NCBI GenBank assembly: GCA_036406675.1 | Contig: DASXAO010000040.1 | Coordinates: forward strand, 1-64,000 | Source: SCGC-AG-212-J23 sp036406675 | GTDB taxonomy: Bacteria > Pseudomonadota > Gammaproteobacteria > Burkholderiales > SG8-39 | Direction of reading: 5' to 3' | DNA: 64,000 nucleotides | Shown: in pieces, positions 50,683 to 59,655 of the stretch | Position numbering within the stretch: the first letter of the stretch is position 1 | Layout: each line of letters opens with the position of its first letter | Translations under genes and position numbers: made by a program | Notes under the pieces: generated by a model | Seen by the model: only the letters and a program-made list of their open reading frames with translations | The model's database searches: none | Told to the model about the DNA's origin: nothing

Positions 50683-52752
50683 ATGGGCATGGCAAGGCTG
50701 CTCGAGGCCGGGACGCCGCTTGGCAAGGACGTGCTCGTCCTGCAGAGAATGGCGGGCAAGGAAGAGCTCGGGCGGCTGCCCGAGTTCCAGCTCGACTTCT
50801 ACTCTCGGCGCTCCGACATCAAGCCGGAGGAGATCCTCGGCAAGAACGTCACCTGGGCGCTGGAGCTCGCGAGCGGCTCGCCGCGCTACTTCAACGGCTT
50901 CGTCACGGCGTTCGAAGAAAATGGCCAAAGCGACGCGTCGGTGTTCGAGACCGGCGGCAAGGGCGCGGTGTACCTGTACGTTGCCAGGGTGTCGTCCTGG
51001 CTGTGGTTCCTGACGCGCACCGCGGACTGCCGCATCTTCCAGAACCTGTCGGTGCCCGAAATCGTCGAGGAGGTATTCAAGGACTATCCATTCGCCGACA
51101 AGAAGCTGCAGCTGCGAGGCAAGTACCCGAAAAGGGAGTTCTGCGTCCAGTACCGCGAGACCGACTTCAACTTCGTCTGCCGCCTGCTCGAGCAGGAAGG
51201 AATCTTCCTTGTCCACGAGTACGAAGACGGCAAGCACACCGTGGTGCTGGCGGACTCCGAGGCCTCTTACAAGAAGCCGGCCGTCGAGGTGCCGTTCCAC
51301 CAGCAGGGGACGGCGGCCGCGTCCCCGAAGGACCCGCTCGGCTCGTGGGGCGCTTGGCGGCAGATCGTCGCCGGGAAGTACGTGCTCGGCGACTTCGACT
51401 TCGAGAAGCCGCGCCTGCCGATGGAGGGCGTGGGCCTCCCGGACCCCGCGAAGGAGAACGATCTCGCGGAGTTCGAGATCTACGACTATCCCGGCGAGTA
51501 CGCGACGCCCGCCGACGGGGCGCAGCTCGCGAAGACGCGCATCGAGGAGGTCCACACGAAGTACGCGACCTACTTCGGCGCCGGCCGCGCGCGCGAGGTC
51601 GCGCCGGGGCGGCTCCTCAAGCTGCAGGATCACCCGCGCTCCGCCTACAACGCCGAATACGCGGTCACCGCGGTGAGCTACGCCGCCACCACGGGCACGC
51701 TCGCCTCCGGGGGCGAACCCGCCGGCTTCAGCTGCAGCCTGCAGGCGATCCCGGGCAAGACGACCTTCCGCCCGGCGCGGAACACGCCCAAGCCGGTCGT
51801 GCAGGGCACGCAGACCGCGTTCGTGGTCGGCCCGGCGGGCGAGGAGATCCACACCGACAAGTACGGCCGCGTCAAGGTGCAGTTCCACTGGGACCGCTAC
51901 AGCAAGACCGACGACAAGAGCTCGTGCTGGGTGCGCGTGGCGCAACCGCTCGCCGGCAAGGAATGGGGCATGTTCCACCTGCCGCGCGTCGGCCAGGAGG
52001 TCCTGGTCGACTTCCTGGAGGGCGATCCCGACGAGCCGGTGGTGATCGGCACGCTCTACAACGGCGAAGCGATGCCGCCCTGGACGCTGCCGGACAACAA
52101 GACGCAGAGCGGCTTCAAGAGCAAGTCGTACAAGGGGCAAGGGTTCAACGAGGTGCGCTTCGAGGACAAGGCGGGTTCCGAGGAAATCTACATCCACGCC
52201 CAGAAGGACCAGACCGAGCTGGTCGAGCACGACCGGGTCGAGCAGGTCAACAACGAGCACCACCTGACCATCGGCAAGGACAGCTTCGAGGACATCGGCG
52301 GGGACCACCATGTCAGCGTCGGCGGCGACCGCAACGAAACCGTCGGCGGCGGGCTGTCGCTCAACATCAGCAAGGACCTGAACTGCAAGGCCGGCACCAA
52401 GATCGCCTACGACGCCGGCACGGAGATGCACCTGAAGGCCGGCACGACGCTGGTGCTCGAGGCGAGCGCCACGCTCTCGCTCAAGGTCGGCGGCAATTTC
52501 ATCAGCATCAACTCGGGCGGCATCTTCATCAAGGGTACGATGGTGATGATCAACTCGGGCGGCGCGGCGGGCAGCGGCTCGGGCGCTTCGCCGCAGGCGC
52601 CGCAGGCGCCGAAGGAAGCGGCGAAGTCCAAGGGCGGCGGCGAGACCGTGGCGCCGACCCGGACCAAGCCGGCCGCTTACTCGCCGCAGGCGAAGATGTT
52701 CAAGCTGGCGGCGGACAGCGGCACGCCGTTCTGCGAAGTGTGCAACTGCTGA
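50683..52752 (+). CDS. vgrG: T6SS spike protein VgrG (TssI)
   Basis: 689 residues. It has gp27-like modules (about 1-370), a gp5 OB-fold (FVVGPAGEEIHTDKYGRVKVQFHWDR, about 385-470) with the conserved LPRVGQEVLVDFLEGDPDEPVVIGTLYN, and a beta-helix needle built of short Gly-rich repeats (about 490-630). The C-terminus is a Pro/Ala/Gly linker ending in FCEVCNC. There is no enzymatic extension, so cargo must be loaded through the neighbouring DUF4123 and PAAR proteins. The DUF4123 gene follows four bases after the stop. Confidence 0.97.
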   Translation: MGMARLLEAGTPLGKDVLVLQRMAGKEELGRLPEFQLDFYSRRSDIKPEEILGKNVTWALELASGSPRYFNGFVTAFEENGQSDASVFETGGKGAVYLYVARVSSWLWFLTRTADCRIFQNLSVPEIVEEVFKDYPFADKKLQLRGKYPKREFCVQYRETDFNFVCRLLEQEGIFLVHEYEDGKHTVVLADSEASYKKPAVEVPFHQQGTAAASPKDPLGSWGAWRQIVAGKYVLGDFDFEKPRLPMEGVGLPDPAKENDLAEFEIYDYPGEYATPADGAQLAKTRIEEVHTKYATYFGAGRAREVAPGRLLKLQDHPRSAYNAEYAVTAVSYAATTGTLASGGEPAGFSCSLQAIPGKTTFRPARNTPKPVVQGTQTAFVVGPAGEEIHTDKYGRVKVQFHWDRYSKTDDKSSCWVRVAQPLAGKEWGMFHLPRVGQEVLVDFLEGDPDEPVVIGTLYNGEAMPPWTLPDNKTQSGFKSKSYKGQGFNEVRFEDKAGSEEIYIHAQKDQTELVEHDRVEQVNNEHHLTIGKDSFEDIGGDHHVSVGGDRNETVGGGLSLNISKDLNCKAGTKIAYDAGTEMHLKAGTTLVLEASATLSLKVGGNFISINSGGIFIKGTMVMINSGGAAGSGSGASPQAPQAPKEAAKSKGGGETVAPTRTKPAAYSPQAKMFKLAADSGTPFCEVCNC

Positions 52753-52756
52753 ACGC

Positions 52757-53293
52757 ATGGCCGGCGCGCTGAACGCGGAGAAACTGTTCGAGGGCTTCCT
52801 CGGCGAGGATGGCGAGGAGGTCTGCGCGCTGCTCGACGGCGCCTCGGTCCCGGGGCTGCTCGAGCGGTTCGACGCCGACCCCTCGCTCGAGGTGGAGTGC
52901 CTGCTGCGCGGCACGCTCGAGCCCGACATGGCGGAGGTGGCGCCTTATCTCGTGCGCCTCGACCCCGGGAGCGAGTTCACCGAGTGGGTGGTCGGCACGG
53001 GCTTCGGGCGCCACTGGGGCAGCTTCGTCGCGTCGCGCCAGGGCTTCCGCAAGCTGCGCGATCACCTTCGCGCGCTCACGCTCATCTACCGCCGCGACGG
53101 CACGCCGCTTTACTTCCGCTACTACGACCCGCGCGTGCTGCGCATCTTCCTGCCCACCTGCTCGCCGGCGCAGCTCAAGCAGATGTTCGGGCCGGTGCAC
53201 GCGTTCCTCGCCGAGAGCGAGGCGGGCGACGCCGTCACCATCTACCGGCTGAACGGGGAGGAGCTCTCCGCCGTGCAGCGCAAGCTCGTCTGA
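52757..53293 (+). CDS. DUF4123 effector-adaptor protein (Tap/Tec family)
   Basis: 178 residues. GTPLYFRYYDPRVLRIFLPTCSPAQLKQMFGPVHAFLAE is the DUF4123 core. The family loads specific effectors on VgrG or PAAR tips. The position, directly between vgrG and the PAAR gene, is typical. Its cargo is probably encoded immediately downstream (53606-54812) or in the opposite-strand module (54827-59462). Confidence 0.92.
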   Translation: MAGALNAEKLFEGFLGEDGEEVCALLDGASVPGLLERFDADPSLEVECLLRGTLEPDMAEVAPYLVRLDPGSEFTEWVVGTGFGRHWGSFVASRQGFRKLRDHLRALTLIYRRDGTPLYFRYYDPRVLRIFLPTCSPAQLKQMFGPVHAFLAESEAGDAVTIYRLNGEELSAVQRKLV

Positions 53294-53303
53294 GGAGAGG
53301 ACC

Positions 53304-53606
53304 ATGCCCCCCGCAGCCCGCGTTACCGACATGCATACCTGCCCGATGGCGACGCCCGCGGTGCCGCCGATCCCGCACGTCGGCGGGCCGATCCTCCCGC
53401 CGTGCTCGACCGACGTCATGATCGCGTTCCTGCCCGCGGCGCGCGTCACCGACAAGGCCCTGTGCCCGCCGGCGCCGCCGGACATCATCATCAAGGGCTC
53501 GATGAGCGTCATGATCAACAACCTCCCGGCCGCCCGGATGGGCGACCAGACCGCGCACGGCGGCGTGATCGTCAAGGGCGAGCCCACGGTCATGATCGGC
53601 GGCTGA
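53304..53606 (+). CDS. PAAR-domain spike-tip protein
   Basis: 100 residues of PAAR repeats only: AARVTDMHTCPM, GGPILPPCS, AARVTDKALCPP, AARMGDQTAHGGVIVKGEPTVMIGG. PAAR proteins sharpen the VgrG tip and carry effectors. His/Cys residues for the zinc site are present. No toxin extension, so effectors are separate proteins. The stop overlaps the next ATG by one base. Confidence 0.95.
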   Translation: MPPAARVTDMHTCPMATPAVPPIPHVGGPILPPCSTDVMIAFLPAARVTDKALCPPAPPDIIIKGSMSVMINNLPAARMGDQTAHGGVIVKGEPTVMIGG

Positions 53607-53950
53607 TGATCCTGGTCGAAGACGAGCAGCTCGCGGTCTTCGCGCCGCGCCTCGACGCGCAGTTCCGCGCGCGCTGCATCGCGGCGCTGCGCGCGCGCGG
53701 GCGCTGGGCCGAGGAGCGCCTCGAGCGGGCGGTGGACGCCGCGCTCGAGCGCGCCGGGGCGCTCGGCCTGTCCGAGGAGCGCAGCGTGATCGCGTACATT
53801 CTCCTCGCCACGGACATCGTGCTCGCGCGGCCGGAGGAGCACGTCGCGCGCGCGGTCGAAGCGATCCTCGGCGACGCCGCGTTCCCCGAATGGCAGCGCG
53901 TGCGGCTTGCCGACGACTACTTCCGGCAGATGCATCAGCCGGCCCCATGA
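53606..53950 (+). CDS. Small helical T6SS-associated protein, module 1 (adaptor candidate)
   Basis: 114 residues, all-helical by composition. It starts MILVEDEQLAVFAPRLDAQFRARC and has VDAALERAGALGLSEERSVIAYILLATDI. The order short N-terminal strand, QL-helix, then a second helical block with G-L/I-x-E/D-x-R-D/S-[VL] resembles the 140-residue protein at 59040-59462. Both precede larger cargo candidates, so they look like the same T6SS helper family. The ATG overlaps the PAAR stop and its own stop overlaps the next ATG, so the whole set is one operon. Role inferred. Confidence 0.7.
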   Translation: MILVEDEQLAVFAPRLDAQFRARCIAALRARGRWAEERLERAVDAALERAGALGLSEERSVIAYILLATDIVLARPEEHVARAVEAILGDAAFPEWQRVRLADDYFRQMHQPAP

Positions 53951-54489
53951 GCGTCGCGCGCGTCGATCTCATGGCCTCCACCGGCGGCAACGTCGGCGGC
54001 GTCACCTGGCATCACCTGTTCGTAGTGGCGACCGACACATCGGGCGGGCAGGCGTACCTGCGCGCCGCGCCGCAGTGCCTGCCGCTCGAGCGGCTTGCCG
54101 GAAGAAAGAGCGCGCTCGGCGACGCGACCGAGAACTACGAGCCTTCGCCCGCCGGCCCCTTCGGAACGATCGCCTTCTCGAGCGGCCCCTACGAGCCGGG
54201 CGGCATCGACTTCGATCCCGCGGCGGCCAACGTCACGCTCGCCTCGGGGAACGCGGCCGCGCAGCTCTGGGAGAAAGCGGGCGAGGCCGCGAAGGCGATC
54301 GGCGCGGAGCAGATTTCGTACGATCCGATCGGCAGGGGCGCGAACTGGGCGATCATGGAAGCGCTGCGCCGCTGCGGCGTGCAGCCGGCGCTTCCGCCCA
54401 AGCGCTGGGCGCCCGGGTCCGGCGCGCTCGGCAGTTTCGAGGCGCTGGGCGTCACGCGGCGCGTCGGCCAGTCGGTGGTCATCCCATGA
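53947..54489 (+). CDS. Putative T6SS cargo protein (papain-like-fold candidate)
   Basis: 180 residues, no signal peptide. WHHLFVVATDTSG (His22, His23), YLRAAP, FGTIAFSSGPYEPGGIDFDP, LASGNAAAQLWEKAGEAAKAIGAEQISYDPIG and ANWAIMEALRRCGV follow the order of a conserved family that resembles circularly permuted NlpC/P60 or papain-like hydrolases: His first, then the Asn-rich helix. The usual catalytic Cys position in that helix (about residue 133) is Asn/Trp here. The only Cys are 44 and 143, so activity is uncertain. Position behind PAAR and a helper gene supports a T6SS effector role. Confidence 0.6.
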   Translation: MSVARVDLMASTGGNVGGVTWHHLFVVATDTSGGQAYLRAAPQCLPLERLAGRKSALGDATENYEPSPAGPFGTIAFSSGPYEPGGIDFDPAAANVTLASGNAAAQLWEKAGEAAKAIGAEQISYDPIGRGANWAIMEALRRCGVQPALPPKRWAPGSGALGSFEALGVTRRVGQSVVIP

Positions 54490-54812
54490 GCGACGCGCAC
54501 GAGCACGATCACGCGCATCCGCACGAGGAGGCGCCCCGGCGCGTGTTCCGCTTCGAGGCCTTCGCCGACGCGGCGTCGGCGCAGGCCGCATTCGACGCGG
54601 CCTATCCGACGGGCTCGCCGGTCGAGCCGGTGCTGCAGGCGCTCGTCGGCATGGGCGCCCACTGCAAGGCTGTCGCAGCGAACCGCTTCGCGTGCAGGTA
54701 TGTCGAGAGCGATAAGGCGCTGACGGGTTTCTGCTGGCAGGTCGCGATCGACGCCGACGGTCAGAAAGCCGTCCGGCGCGTCGGGATCGCGCTCGCGCTG
54801 CTCGGAACCTAG
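54486..54812 (+). CDS. Small His-rich protein, possible immunity protein of module 1
   Basis: 108 residues. The N-terminus has alternating His (5, 7, 9, 11, 13), a likely metal-binding stretch. The rest is a small alpha/beta domain (FRFEAFADAASAQAAFDAAYPTGSPVEPVLQALVGMGAHCKAV) with three cysteines. No export signal. It starts inside the stop of the cargo candidate (ATGA) and is the last gene of the forward operon, the usual place for an immunity gene. Not recognised as a known family. Confidence 0.55.
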   Translation: MSDAHEHDHAHPHEEAPRRVFRFEAFADAASAQAAFDAAYPTGSPVEPVLQALVGMGAHCKAVAANRFACRYVESDKALTGFCWQVAIDADGQKAVRRVGIALALLGT

Positions 54813-54826
54813 ACGGGCGCGTCGCG

Positions 54827-55996
54827 TTATCGGTCCGCGATCAGGGCGAGGGCGTGCGGTCCTGAAAGGTGGCGGCCGGCGATGACGTAGACCTGGAAAG
54901 TGCCTGCGCGTGCTTCGCTGGGCAGCGCGCGGGCGAGGTCGATGGAAAAAGCGGCTTCGGCGAGCTCGCCCGCCTTGAGCGGTCGATCCGACCAGATCGG
55001 GACCTCGAGCGGAATGCGCACCGGTGTGCTCTCGTCTTTCATGAGCACCAGCACGGCCCCGCGCAGCACGGCGCCGGGCGGCTTGCCCTGCGCGCCCGAT
55101 GGCGCCGGCTGCACGAGCATCGGAGCCGACAGCTCCACGCGCATGAGGCCGTGCAGCGGAATCGGGCGTCCGCGCGAAGCGGACGACGCCAGCGTCGCCG
55201 CGACGCCTGCAGACTCGAGCTTGGGGGTGTCGGGGCTGCGGGCGTACCGCGGCAAGCCATCGCGCATGCCGGCGGCGCGGATGCGCGCGACGAGCTTGTC
55301 GGCGTCGGCGGCCGACATCGCGCCGGGTCCGCCCGACTTGCCCTTGACTGCCACCAGCGCAGGGTTGGACACCTCGTCGAAATAGAGCACACGCAGCGCC
55401 CAGCGCCGGTTCTCGGCCGGAAGCTTCAGGAGACTCCTGAAATCGAGCCACACGGTACCGGCGGAATCTCCATGTCCGAGCTGTGCCAGAAGCGCATCGG
55501 CTTGCGAAGACCGCGGCGCCTGGGCCGGCTTGCGCTGATTGGGGCGCGGGTCGCGCTCCGGGGACTTGCTGGGATCGGGCAGGAACGCCTCTCCCGCGAA
55601 AACCTCGCCGCGGTCCACGTCGCTTGCGACGACGATGGCATTGCGGCGCCAGTTGACCTCGGCGGAGCGCGCCTCGCTGCGCGCGGTGAGCAGCAGCGCA
55701 GGCAGGACTTGGGCCGAGCCGAGGTCGACCATCCGCGGCGCGCCCAGCGCGAGGCCGGCGAAGCCCGCCGAAAGCGCTTCTTGCGGCAACGACGCTATCG
55801 CGCCGTCGTCCTGGCGTAAGTACACGTCGTCGGGCAGCGCCTGAATCCTGGCGGTCAATCGATCTCTGGCATCCATGCGCGGTGCTCCCTTGTCGTTGCC
55901 TTGGCCGTGTCCCGTCAGCGTGATTCCGAGTGCGAGCGCCGTCGCGAGCGCAGCGACCATCCATGCCCGCGCGCGACCGACGCCTGGCCGCGTCAT
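54827..55996 (-). CDS. Exported or membrane-anchored partner, putative immunity protein of module 2
   Basis: 389 residues. The N-terminus MTRPGVGRARAWMVAALATALALGITLTG is a signal peptide or membrane anchor; the rest is a predicted periplasmic domain with short beta-rich segments and a Pro-rich linker (about 130-145). It starts two bases after the metalloprotease stop. A periplasmic partner next to a T6SS metalloprotease suggests immunity in the compartment where the effector would act. No known family is recognised. The longer in-frame reading through the metalloprotease gene is rejected. Confidence 0.6.
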   Translation of the reverse strand: MTRPGVGRARAWMVAALATALALGITLTGHGQGNDKGAPRMDARDRLTARIQALPDDVYLRQDDGAIASLPQEALSAGFAGLALGAPRMVDLGSAQVLPALLLTARSEARSAEVNWRRNAIVVASDVDRGEVFAGEAFLPDPSKSPERDPRPNQRKPAQAPRSSQADALLAQLGHGDSAGTVWLDFRSLLKLPAENRRWALRVLYFDEVSNPALVAVKGKSGGPGAMSAADADKLVARIRAAGMRDGLPRYARSPDTPKLESAGVAATLASSASRGRPIPLHGLMRVELSAPMLVQPAPSGAQGKPPGAVLRGAVLVLMKDESTPVRIPLEVPIWSDRPLKAGELAEAAFSIDLARALPSEARAGTFQVYVIAGRHLSGPHALALIADR

Positions 55997-55998
55997 CC

Positions 55999-58900
55999 CT
56001 ATGACCTGAACTCCGACAGGTCTGAAAGGATGTACTCCAGGGCGCAGTGCTTGCACCATTCCCTCTTCATCGGGCGACTGTAGCCGAAGATGATGCAGGT
56101 GCCGTCGTCCCATTTTCCCGCACCCTTGCCCTGCGCGTCGCGCTCGCCTTGCGTGGCGGGATTCAGGGGCGTGGCGGTCGGGTCGGCGTTGAAGGTGGCG
56201 TTGAACGCGCAGTGCGAGCCGCTGCCGCCGCGTTTTTCGTAGAACAGCGGGTGGTCCGGCATGCCCGCGACGCTGGTCGTGCGCACGCCTCCGAACAGGT
56301 GCCCCAGTTCGTGCCCCATGGTGTTGTGAATGGCGTACGTTGCCCGCCCGCCCTTCACCACGTTCGCCGGATGACCGCTCGGCGCCCATCCGTTGTACCC
56401 GCCATCCGCGGCCTGCAGCCTCAGCGTGACGACGATCGCGTGCGTCGCGTCGATGGGGATCCCCGCCGGCGGCGTTACGCGCACCGTCCTCTTCGACGCC
56501 CGGTCCTTGCGCAAGGTCACGTTCCCCGCCGGAAGCGTTCCGCTCTGCCTGTTGGTCCAGGCTCCCGCCACGTGCTCCTTCGCTTGCCAGGTGGCGTTGC
56601 CGATGATCAGCGCGCCGCCCTGCAGCGGCGGATCGCAGATCGTCAGATAGTCGTCGTCGACGTTAGAAGAAGACATCTCGACGTCCTGCGCGGCGTTGGC
56701 TGCGGCGTGGAATACGACCTGCTTGGCGTCGGTCCGCACATTCTTGGCGTCGAATTGCTCGTCGCAAAGCACGACGTGGAATTTGGGAGTGGTTGCCTTG
56801 GTGGCGGCGACGAAAAGCTTCATCGCATCGTCCACGTTGTGCGTGCCGATGCAGAGTTTCTGTGTCCTGGTTCCGTTGACGTTGAACTGCCAGTCGGGGC
56901 GGAACGGGTTCACCGTGAAATCCCTCTTGGTCATCTTCTTCTCCTCGACCAGGACGGGCTCCATGAACACCTTGCGCTGGCTGTCGTCGAATCCGGAGTG
57001 ACCCGGCATCGAAGTCGCCTTGGGGTGGGTCGCCTGGTAGAAGATCTTGCGCCACACCTGCAACGGCCGGACCTTGGCGAACACCGGCTCGCGTTTTTCG
57101 AGGTCCGCGTGTCCGTGCACGTACTTCGCGAGGTGGGCGTCCTGCTCGAGGTAGCAGGCCGGATGGAACTTGTCGCCGCCGAAGCGCGAAAGCTGGACTT
57201 CGACCTTGGCGTAGCCGTCCTTGTCGGTCTCCTTCATGAGGTGCACGAGGTTCTTGCGGTCGGCCTTGTCGAGGTGCTTGAAGTCCGCCTTGACGTCCTT
57301 CCACTTGAAGGCGTTGCCGCCGTTTGTCGCGTCGGACGGAAAGTCGATGTTCCAGTTGGCGGTCTTGCCGTTGCTCTTGTCGGGCGCCAGCATGAACCGG
57401 ATCGGCACGCCGGCGAACTTTTCGCTGAGCTTCGCGCTCAGCTCGATCTTGCGGCCGTCCGGGTCGCCCTTCTCGTTGATGTTGATGTAATAGCGCTTCT
57501 TGTCTTCGTCCCACGCCTTGTGCTCGTCCTTCGCCTTTTCGTACTCGAGCTTGACCTCCTTGATCTTCACCACCGTGAAGCGCGACCAGTCGGCCGCCTG
57601 CTTCGGCTTCTTCGCCAGCCCGCCGGCGGGACGATCGAGGCCCACCTGCAGGACGGCGTCGCGCAGCTTCTTCGACGCGTCCTTGCCTTCGACCCACAGC
57701 TCGACTTCCTTCGCCTTGAGGTCCTTGACCTTGATCTTGTGGGGAAGCGGCTTCTCGTCGCCTTCCTTCTCCTTGTCGAAGAGCTTCAGGCTGCCGCCGC
57801 CCTTCTCTGCGTCGAGGGTGACCTCGTAGTCGTCGGTTCCGGCCGGCCAATCGGCGGCGACCAGCTTCTGCACCGTGAGCTTCGCCCGCCCGTGGCTGCT
57901 CTTGTCGCTCTGGGCGTGCAGGAACCGTCCCTTGCTCACCTTGTCCGCGTCGGTCAGAGGCTTCTGATCGGGCAGCTTCTTGTCCTTGAGGGCGGTGTGA
58001 TAGTTGGCGATCGGCTCGACATCCGGGTCGACCTGCATGCCCGCATCCTCCAGGTCGCTGCGCAGGAACCAGTGCAGCTTCGCCTCGAGCTCGACTGCGC
58101 TCATCTCCTCCTCGGCGGGCGGCTTCACCTCGATGTTGGGATGGTCGGCCGCATCGAGCGTGAGCTTGGCCGTGAACTTGCCCTTGGTTTTCGCCTTCAG
58201 ATAAACGTCGAGCTTGCCGCCGAGGAGTTGCTTGTTCTCGATTGTCATGCCGGCGAGCGGGATCTTGCACTCCTTGTCGGCGAACGCCTCGACGTTGGCC
58301 GGGCTCACCTCGAACTTGGCGCCTCCGGCGTAGCTGGGCGTGCCGGTGCTCTGGCTCGCCGAGACGCGCACGTAGGTGACGTCGTCGGCGACGATTTTCT
58401 TCTCCGAGGCTTCCTGGTGCGACGAAAGCTTGCGGTCGAGCGCCACCACCTTGTATTCCATCTCGATCTTCGGCGTCACGATGTTGAGGCGCCGCTTCAC
58501 GTCGAGCCGCACCGTGCCGGTGCCGCCGCCCGGGACGAGCGCCTGCTTGCTGACCGTCGGTGCCTCGAACAGCGCCGACGGCAGGCTGGCGGATACGTTG
58601 TACGTGCCGCCCGCCACGCCCGAGAACGTGTGCGAGCCGGTCTTGCCCTTGTGGCTCAGGCCGGCCGGCCCGGAGCCGCTGAGCTCGGCCTCCTCGGTCA
58701 CCAGCTTGCCGCGCTCGTCGTAGACCTCGACGACCAGGTTGCCGACCGGCGCCGCCTTGAAGATCAGCACCTCGTTGCCGGCGGCGTCGAGCTTGGCCTT
58801 GGGCGCCTCCTTCGTAATGGCGTAGCTCGAAAACTCGGGCGGCAGGGTGATGTTCGCCGTGTAGCCGCCGGGGCTGCGATCCTTGAAGACGATCGCGCCA

Positions 58901-59043
58901 AGGTCGTCCGTCTTGCCCGACCCGGGGGAGGGACCTTTCACCGCGGCGGTCACGCCCTTGATCGGCTCGTCGGTGTCGCTGCGCTTGACGATCACCGAGA
59001 GCGTCCCCATCTGCTTGGGGCACTTCTCCGCGTGGCCGGTCAT
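55999..59043 (-). CDS. Large T6SS cargo candidate with C-terminal zinc metalloprotease
   Basis: 1014 residues, no signal peptide. N-terminal repeats resemble Cna-B or carboxypeptidase-regulatory-like beta sandwiches (about 12-75 and 95-160: SVIVKRSDTDEPIKG, NLVVEVYDERGK), followed by a long Lys/Asp-rich middle. The C-terminal peptidase has HNTMGHELGHLFGG (His911, Glu912, His915) and then GGSGSHC (His944, Cys945). A CIIFGY strand and a C-x2-C pair (EWCKHCALEYI) complete a pattern seen in other large T6SS-linked metalloproteases. The start overlaps the helper stop by four bases. Probable effector; target unknown. Confidence 0.7.
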   Translation of the reverse strand: MTGHAEKCPKQMGTLSVIVKRSDTDEPIKGVTAAVKGPSPGSGKTDDLGAIVFKDRSPGGYTANITLPPEFSSYAITKEAPKAKLDAAGNEVLIFKAAPVGNLVVEVYDERGKLVTEEAELSGSGPAGLSHKGKTGSHTFSGVAGGTYNVSASLPSALFEAPTVSKQALVPGGGTGTVRLDVKRRLNIVTPKIEMEYKVVALDRKLSSHQEASEKKIVADDVTYVRVSASQSTGTPSYAGGAKFEVSPANVEAFADKECKIPLAGMTIENKQLLGGKLDVYLKAKTKGKFTAKLTLDAADHPNIEVKPPAEEEMSAVELEAKLHWFLRSDLEDAGMQVDPDVEPIANYHTALKDKKLPDQKPLTDADKVSKGRFLHAQSDKSSHGRAKLTVQKLVAADWPAGTDDYEVTLDAEKGGGSLKLFDKEKEGDEKPLPHKIKVKDLKAKEVELWVEGKDASKKLRDAVLQVGLDRPAGGLAKKPKQAADWSRFTVVKIKEVKLEYEKAKDEHKAWDEDKKRYYININEKGDPDGRKIELSAKLSEKFAGVPIRFMLAPDKSNGKTANWNIDFPSDATNGGNAFKWKDVKADFKHLDKADRKNLVHLMKETDKDGYAKVEVQLSRFGGDKFHPACYLEQDAHLAKYVHGHADLEKREPVFAKVRPLQVWRKIFYQATHPKATSMPGHSGFDDSQRKVFMEPVLVEEKKMTKRDFTVNPFRPDWQFNVNGTRTQKLCIGTHNVDDAMKLFVAATKATTPKFHVVLCDEQFDAKNVRTDAKQVVFHAAANAAQDVEMSSSNVDDDYLTICDPPLQGGALIIGNATWQAKEHVAGAWTNRQSGTLPAGNVTLRKDRASKRTVRVTPPAGIPIDATHAIVVTLRLQAADGGYNGWAPSGHPANVVKGGRATYAIHNTMGHELGHLFGGVRTTSVAGMPDHPLFYEKRGGSGSHCAFNATFNADPTATPLNPATQGERDAQGKGAGKWDDGTCIIFGYSRPMKREWCKHCALEYILSDLSEFRS

Positions 59044-59462
59044 GCCGCCAGGCTCCGCCGCGCGTCCGCGACCCGCCTGGCCATCGCCGACAGCGCCGGG
59101 TTCGGCGCCGCGTCCGCGAGCTGGGCTTCGATGATCGCGAGCTTGGTCGATCCCTCGGTGTCGGGCCTTTCGAGCCAGCTCCTGATCCAGTCGATCGGCG
59201 TGTCGCGGGGAAGCATGCGCCAGGCGAGCCCGAGCGCGATGAACGCCGCGAGATCGCGGGGCTCGTCGATGCCGTACTTCGCCGCCGATTCGATGCCGCG
59301 CTGCACGATCGCGCCGAGCGGCGCAGCCTGCACCTGCTGGGCGCCGGCCGCGGGGCCGAGCTCCGGAAACGTTGTCGCGATCACGCGCTCCAGGCGCGAG
59401 CGCAATACCTCGGCCATGTGCCGCTCGATGGCCTCGAGCTGGCGCGGTTCGAGCACGAGCAT
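59040..59462 (-). CDS. Small helical T6SS-associated protein, module 2 (adaptor candidate)
   Basis: 140 residues. MLVLEPRQLEAIERHMAEVLRSRLERVIATTFPE is followed by IVQRGIESAAKYGIDEPRDLAAFIALGLAW and a C-terminal helix. Small proteins with this layout often lie directly before T6SS effector genes. The ATG at 59462 is preferred over an in-frame start at 59537, which adds low-complexity residues. Its stop overlaps the metalloprotease start (ATGA), so it heads the minus-strand operon and is divergent from tagH. Confidence 0.7.
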   Translation of the reverse strand: MLVLEPRQLEAIERHMAEVLRSRLERVIATTFPELGPAAGAQQVQAAPLGAIVQRGIESAAKYGIDEPRDLAAFIALGLAWRMLPRDTPIDWIRSWLERPDTEGSTKLAIIEAQLADAAPNPALSAMARRVADARRSLAA

Positions 59463-59655
59463 GAGTGAATCCCCCTCGGTTTTCGGTGAAACCGATCCTG
59501 GCCCGCTTCCCCCTCGGAACGCAGGCGGCGAACCCACTCTATCAGGAGTTCACGGCCGCGTCAGTGGGCGCCGGCTGGGCCGCCCTTCGCCGGACCCGGC
59601 GGGACGATCGAGAACGCCAGGGCCGGGTTTCGCATGACTACTTAGGGGGATACCG

